Shown: positions 52,653 to 54,502 of the stretch, in pieces
Layout: every line of letters begins with the position of its first letter
Position numbering within the stretch: the first letter of the stretch is position 1
Assembly (NCBI GenBank): GCA_002490775.1
Contig: DKUR01000060.1
Location: 1-54,502 of the forward strand
DNA length: 54,502 bases
Source of the DNA: Lachnospiraceae bacterium UBA7199
Lineage (GTDB): Bacteria > Bacillota > Clostridia > Lachnospirales > Lachnospiraceae
Reading direction: 5' to 3'
Program-made: the position numbers and the translations under genes
Notes under the pieces: model-generated
The model's database searches: none
What the model was told of the DNA's origin: nothing
Seen by the model: the letters and a program-made list of their open reading frames with translations, nothing else

Positions 52653-54365
52653 TCAAGTCTTAGGCAGTACATAAGAACTCTTAAGTGATACGATCCTGTT
52701 AAATACAAGCGCTCCTTCTTTAGAATCCTTGGCATCCACGCAAAAATACCCCTGTCTCACAAATTGAAAACTATCATATGCCTTAGCATCTTTTATTGCC
52801 GGCTCTAAGTAACAATTCTTTAATACAGTAAGGGAATTGGGATTTAAGTTAAGACTTCCATCCTCATTGTAAACGCCCTTTTCTTCGTCAATGATATTTT
52901 CGTAAAGCCTTACTTCTGCCTGAACAGCTTCCTTGGCTGGTACCCAGTGGATCGTGCCTTTTACTTTACGTCCGGTAAAGCCTGTACCGCACTTTGTTTC
53001 CGGATCATAGGTGCAGTGTACTACCGTCACCTTGCCATTTTCATCCTTTTCACAGCCGGTACAAGTTACAAAATATGCGTTCATGAGACGCACTTCATTT
53101 CCAGGGAAAAGACGGAAATACTTTTTCGGCGGTTCCTCCATAAAATCCTCCCTGTCAATGTAAAGCTCTCTGCCAAAAGGAACCTGCCTTGTACCCATTT
53201 CCTCATTTTCAAGGTTGTTTGCCACTTCCAGCATTTCGCTTTTGTTTTCCGGATAATTATCAATCACCAGTTTAACAGGATCGAGCGCTGCCATCATGCG
53301 GGGACGTTTCAACTTAAGATCTTCACGTATGCAATATTCCAGCATTGCATAATCCGCAGAAGCGTTGCTTTTTGACACACCACACAAGTCTACAAACATC
53401 TTAATGGATTCTGGTGTAAAGCCTCTTCTCCTTAAGGCTGCTATGGAAACCAGCCTGGGATCGTCCCATCCATCCACGATTTTCTCTTCCACCAGTTTCT
53501 TAATATACCGCTTGCCGGTTACCACATTGGTCAGGTACATTTTGGCAAACTCAATCTGCTTAGGGGGATTGGGATATTCCAGCTCCCTTACCACCCAGTC
53601 ATATAAAGGCCTGTGATCCTCAAATTCCAGTGTACAGATAGAATGAGTGATTCCTTCAATGGCATCCTCGATGGGATGGGCAAAGTCATACATTGGATAA
53701 ATACACCAACGATCCCCAGTATTATGATGCGACATATGGGCTACACGGTAAATAATCGGATCCCTCATGTTAATATTAGGCGACGTCATGTCAATCTTGG
53801 CACGAAGCGTCTTTTCTCCGTCTTTAAACTCTCCGTTTTTCATTTTTTCAAATAAAACAAGACTTTCCTCAATGCTTCTTTCCCTGTTTGGATCGTTTTT
53901 ACCAGGCTGGGTAAGTGTTCCCCTATACTCCTTCATTTCCTCTGCAGTAAGGTCAGAAACATAAGCTTTCCCCTTCTTAATCAGCTTAACAGCCGCCTCA
54001 TACATCTGTTCAAAATAGTTGGATGCAAAAAACAACCGATCCTCCCAATCTGCCCCCAGCCATTTAATATCCTCTAAAATAGATTCTACAAATTCTGTCT
54101 TTTCCTTGGTGGGATTGGTATCATCAAAGCGCATATTGAACTTGCCGCCATATTCTTTGGCAAGTCCATAATTAAGAAGTATGCTTTTTGCATGTCCAAT
54201 ATGCAGATAGCCATTAGGTTCCGGCGGAAATCTGGTATGAACGGTATCATAAATGCCTTCTTCCAAATCTTTATCTATGATCTGTTCAATAAAGTTTCTG
54301 GATACTACTGCCTTTTCTTCCTCCGGCTTGTTCTTATTTGTCTCAATTTCACTCATTACTTTCAT
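52653..54365 (-). CDS. glnS: Glutamine--tRNA ligase
   Basis: About 570 residues; charges tRNA-Gln directly. FPPEPNGYLHIGHAKS is the class I HIGH motif, and the KMSKS-position segment is VVTGKRYIKKLV, a variant usual in Firmicute GlnRS. DDTNPTKEKTEF, WDDPRLVSIAALRRRGFTPE and the C-terminal anticodon-binding beta barrels are as expected. ATG 54365 (MKVMSEIE) is my choice; GTG 54374 and ATG 54356 are alternatives. The AGGAGG-like site (54404-54398) lies unusually far upstream, with a perfect hairpin (54366-54397) between it and the start. No T-box is seen in the available leader. Confidence 0.95.
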   Translation of the reverse strand: MKVMSEIETNKNKPEEEKAVVSRNFIEQIIDKDLEEGIYDTVHTRFPPEPNGYLHIGHAKSILLNYGLAKEYGGKFNMRFDDTNPTKEKTEFVESILEDIKWLGADWEDRLFFASNYFEQMYEAAVKLIKKGKAYVSDLTAEEMKEYRGTLTQPGKNDPNRERSIEESLVLFEKMKNGEFKDGEKTLRAKIDMTSPNINMRDPIIYRVAHMSHHNTGDRWCIYPMYDFAHPIEDAIEGITHSICTLEFEDHRPLYDWVVRELEYPNPPKQIEFAKMYLTNVVTGKRYIKKLVEEKIVDGWDDPRLVSIAALRRRGFTPESIKMFVDLCGVSKSNASADYAMLEYCIREDLKLKRPRMMAALDPVKLVIDNYPENKSEMLEVANNLENEEMGTRQVPFGRELYIDREDFMEEPPKKYFRLFPGNEVRLMNAYFVTCTGCEKDENGKVTVVHCTYDPETKCGTGFTGRKVKGTIHWVPAKEAVQAEVRLYENIIDEEKGVYNEDGSLNLNPNSLTVLKNCYLEPAIKDAKAYDSFQFVRQGYFCVDAKDSKEGALVFNRIVSLKSSYVLPKT

Positions 54366-54397
54366 AAAGCCCACACAATCTGCAAATAATGGGCTTT
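54366..54397 (-). promoter_or_regulatory. Hairpin between Shine-Dalgarno and glnS start codon
   Basis: On the minus strand AAAGCCCA (54397-54390) pairs perfectly with TGGGCTTT (54373-54366), which ends one base before ATG 54365. AGGAGGG lies just upstream at 54404-54398. The stem would shorten the real distance from the ribosome site to the start codon, or control access to it. Confidence 0.5.
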
Positions 54398-54502
54398 CCC
54401 TCCTACAGTCAGTTTCATATCATAACATTAGTAATCATAGCACAATCAATTGAATTTATAAAGTAGAAATATGGGGCGTCAGCTCTGAAAGGTAAATCTG
54501 CT

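Noticed and set aside
54366..54502. T-box leader before glnS
   Set aside because: No T-box core sequence or terminator could be found in the available leader, which is cut by the window end; only a short hairpin is seen.

Overview
The window looks like part of the chromosome of a spore-forming, low-to-moderate GC Firmicute of the Clostridia, most likely a Lachnospiraceae-type gut anaerobe. The evidence is a set of stage V sporulation (spoVA) genes, AddAB rather than RecBCD, ECF vitamin transporters with a TPP riboswitch, a Bacillus-type ThyA, a bacterial GlnRS, and a giant InlB-repeat surface protein with a Cys-rich membrane tail. This assignment is inference from protein families; no rRNA or other marker gene is present. 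I see no prophage, plasmid, transposase or CRISPR array.

Layout. 0-3.5 kb (minus): thyA-folA, preceded by an operon of a half-length Rossmann protein and an MBL/beta-CASP nuclease. 3.5-8.2 kb: a YtaF-like membrane protein (plus) whose 3' end overlaps a convergent P-type Ca2+ ATPase, then a secreted protein with three Cys/His repeats. 8.2-12.7 kb: a 270-bp inverted-repeat element, thiT under a TPP riboswitch, and an ECF module (ecfT, fused ecfAA', UPF0397 S component). 12.7-22.8 kb (minus): addA, addB, a HAD phosphatase, a second hairpin element and an aminopeptidase P. 22.8-27.8 kb (minus): a small ORF, ridA, aroK, an EamA exporter, a GH31 glycosidase and spoVAE. 27.8-30.2 kb (plus): a membrane-tethered EEP-fold hydrolase, then spoVAA-spoVAB. 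30.2-43.5 kb (minus): a chemoreceptor and an 11-kb gene for a 3677-residue surface protein. 43.7-48.0 kb: spoVAD (minus), an SGNH/MBOAT surface O-acylation pair (minus) and spoVAC (plus). 48.0-54.4 kb: a DUF6062/TetR pair, an acidic membrane-anchored protein, a MocR-type regulator with a DUF2225 protein, and glnS.

The main biological point is that the spoVA genes, normally one operon (AA-AB-AC-AD-AE), are here broken into four separate loci on both strands across about 25 kb. Each locus has upstream a sequence fitting a forespore sigma-G promoter with the same 17-bp spacer: perfect for spoVAA, one or two -10 mismatches for the others. Regulation may therefore have been kept by giving each fragment its own promoter.

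Other points to check: the Cys-rich C-terminal tail of the giant protein, which sits where an LPXTG signal would be; 21-bp-phased direct repeats upstream of its promoter, as used by LytTR regulators; long inverted-repeat elements directly after stop codons, one family being present at least twice (positions 1 and 8516); and a terminator whose 3' arm contains the thiT ribosome binding site.
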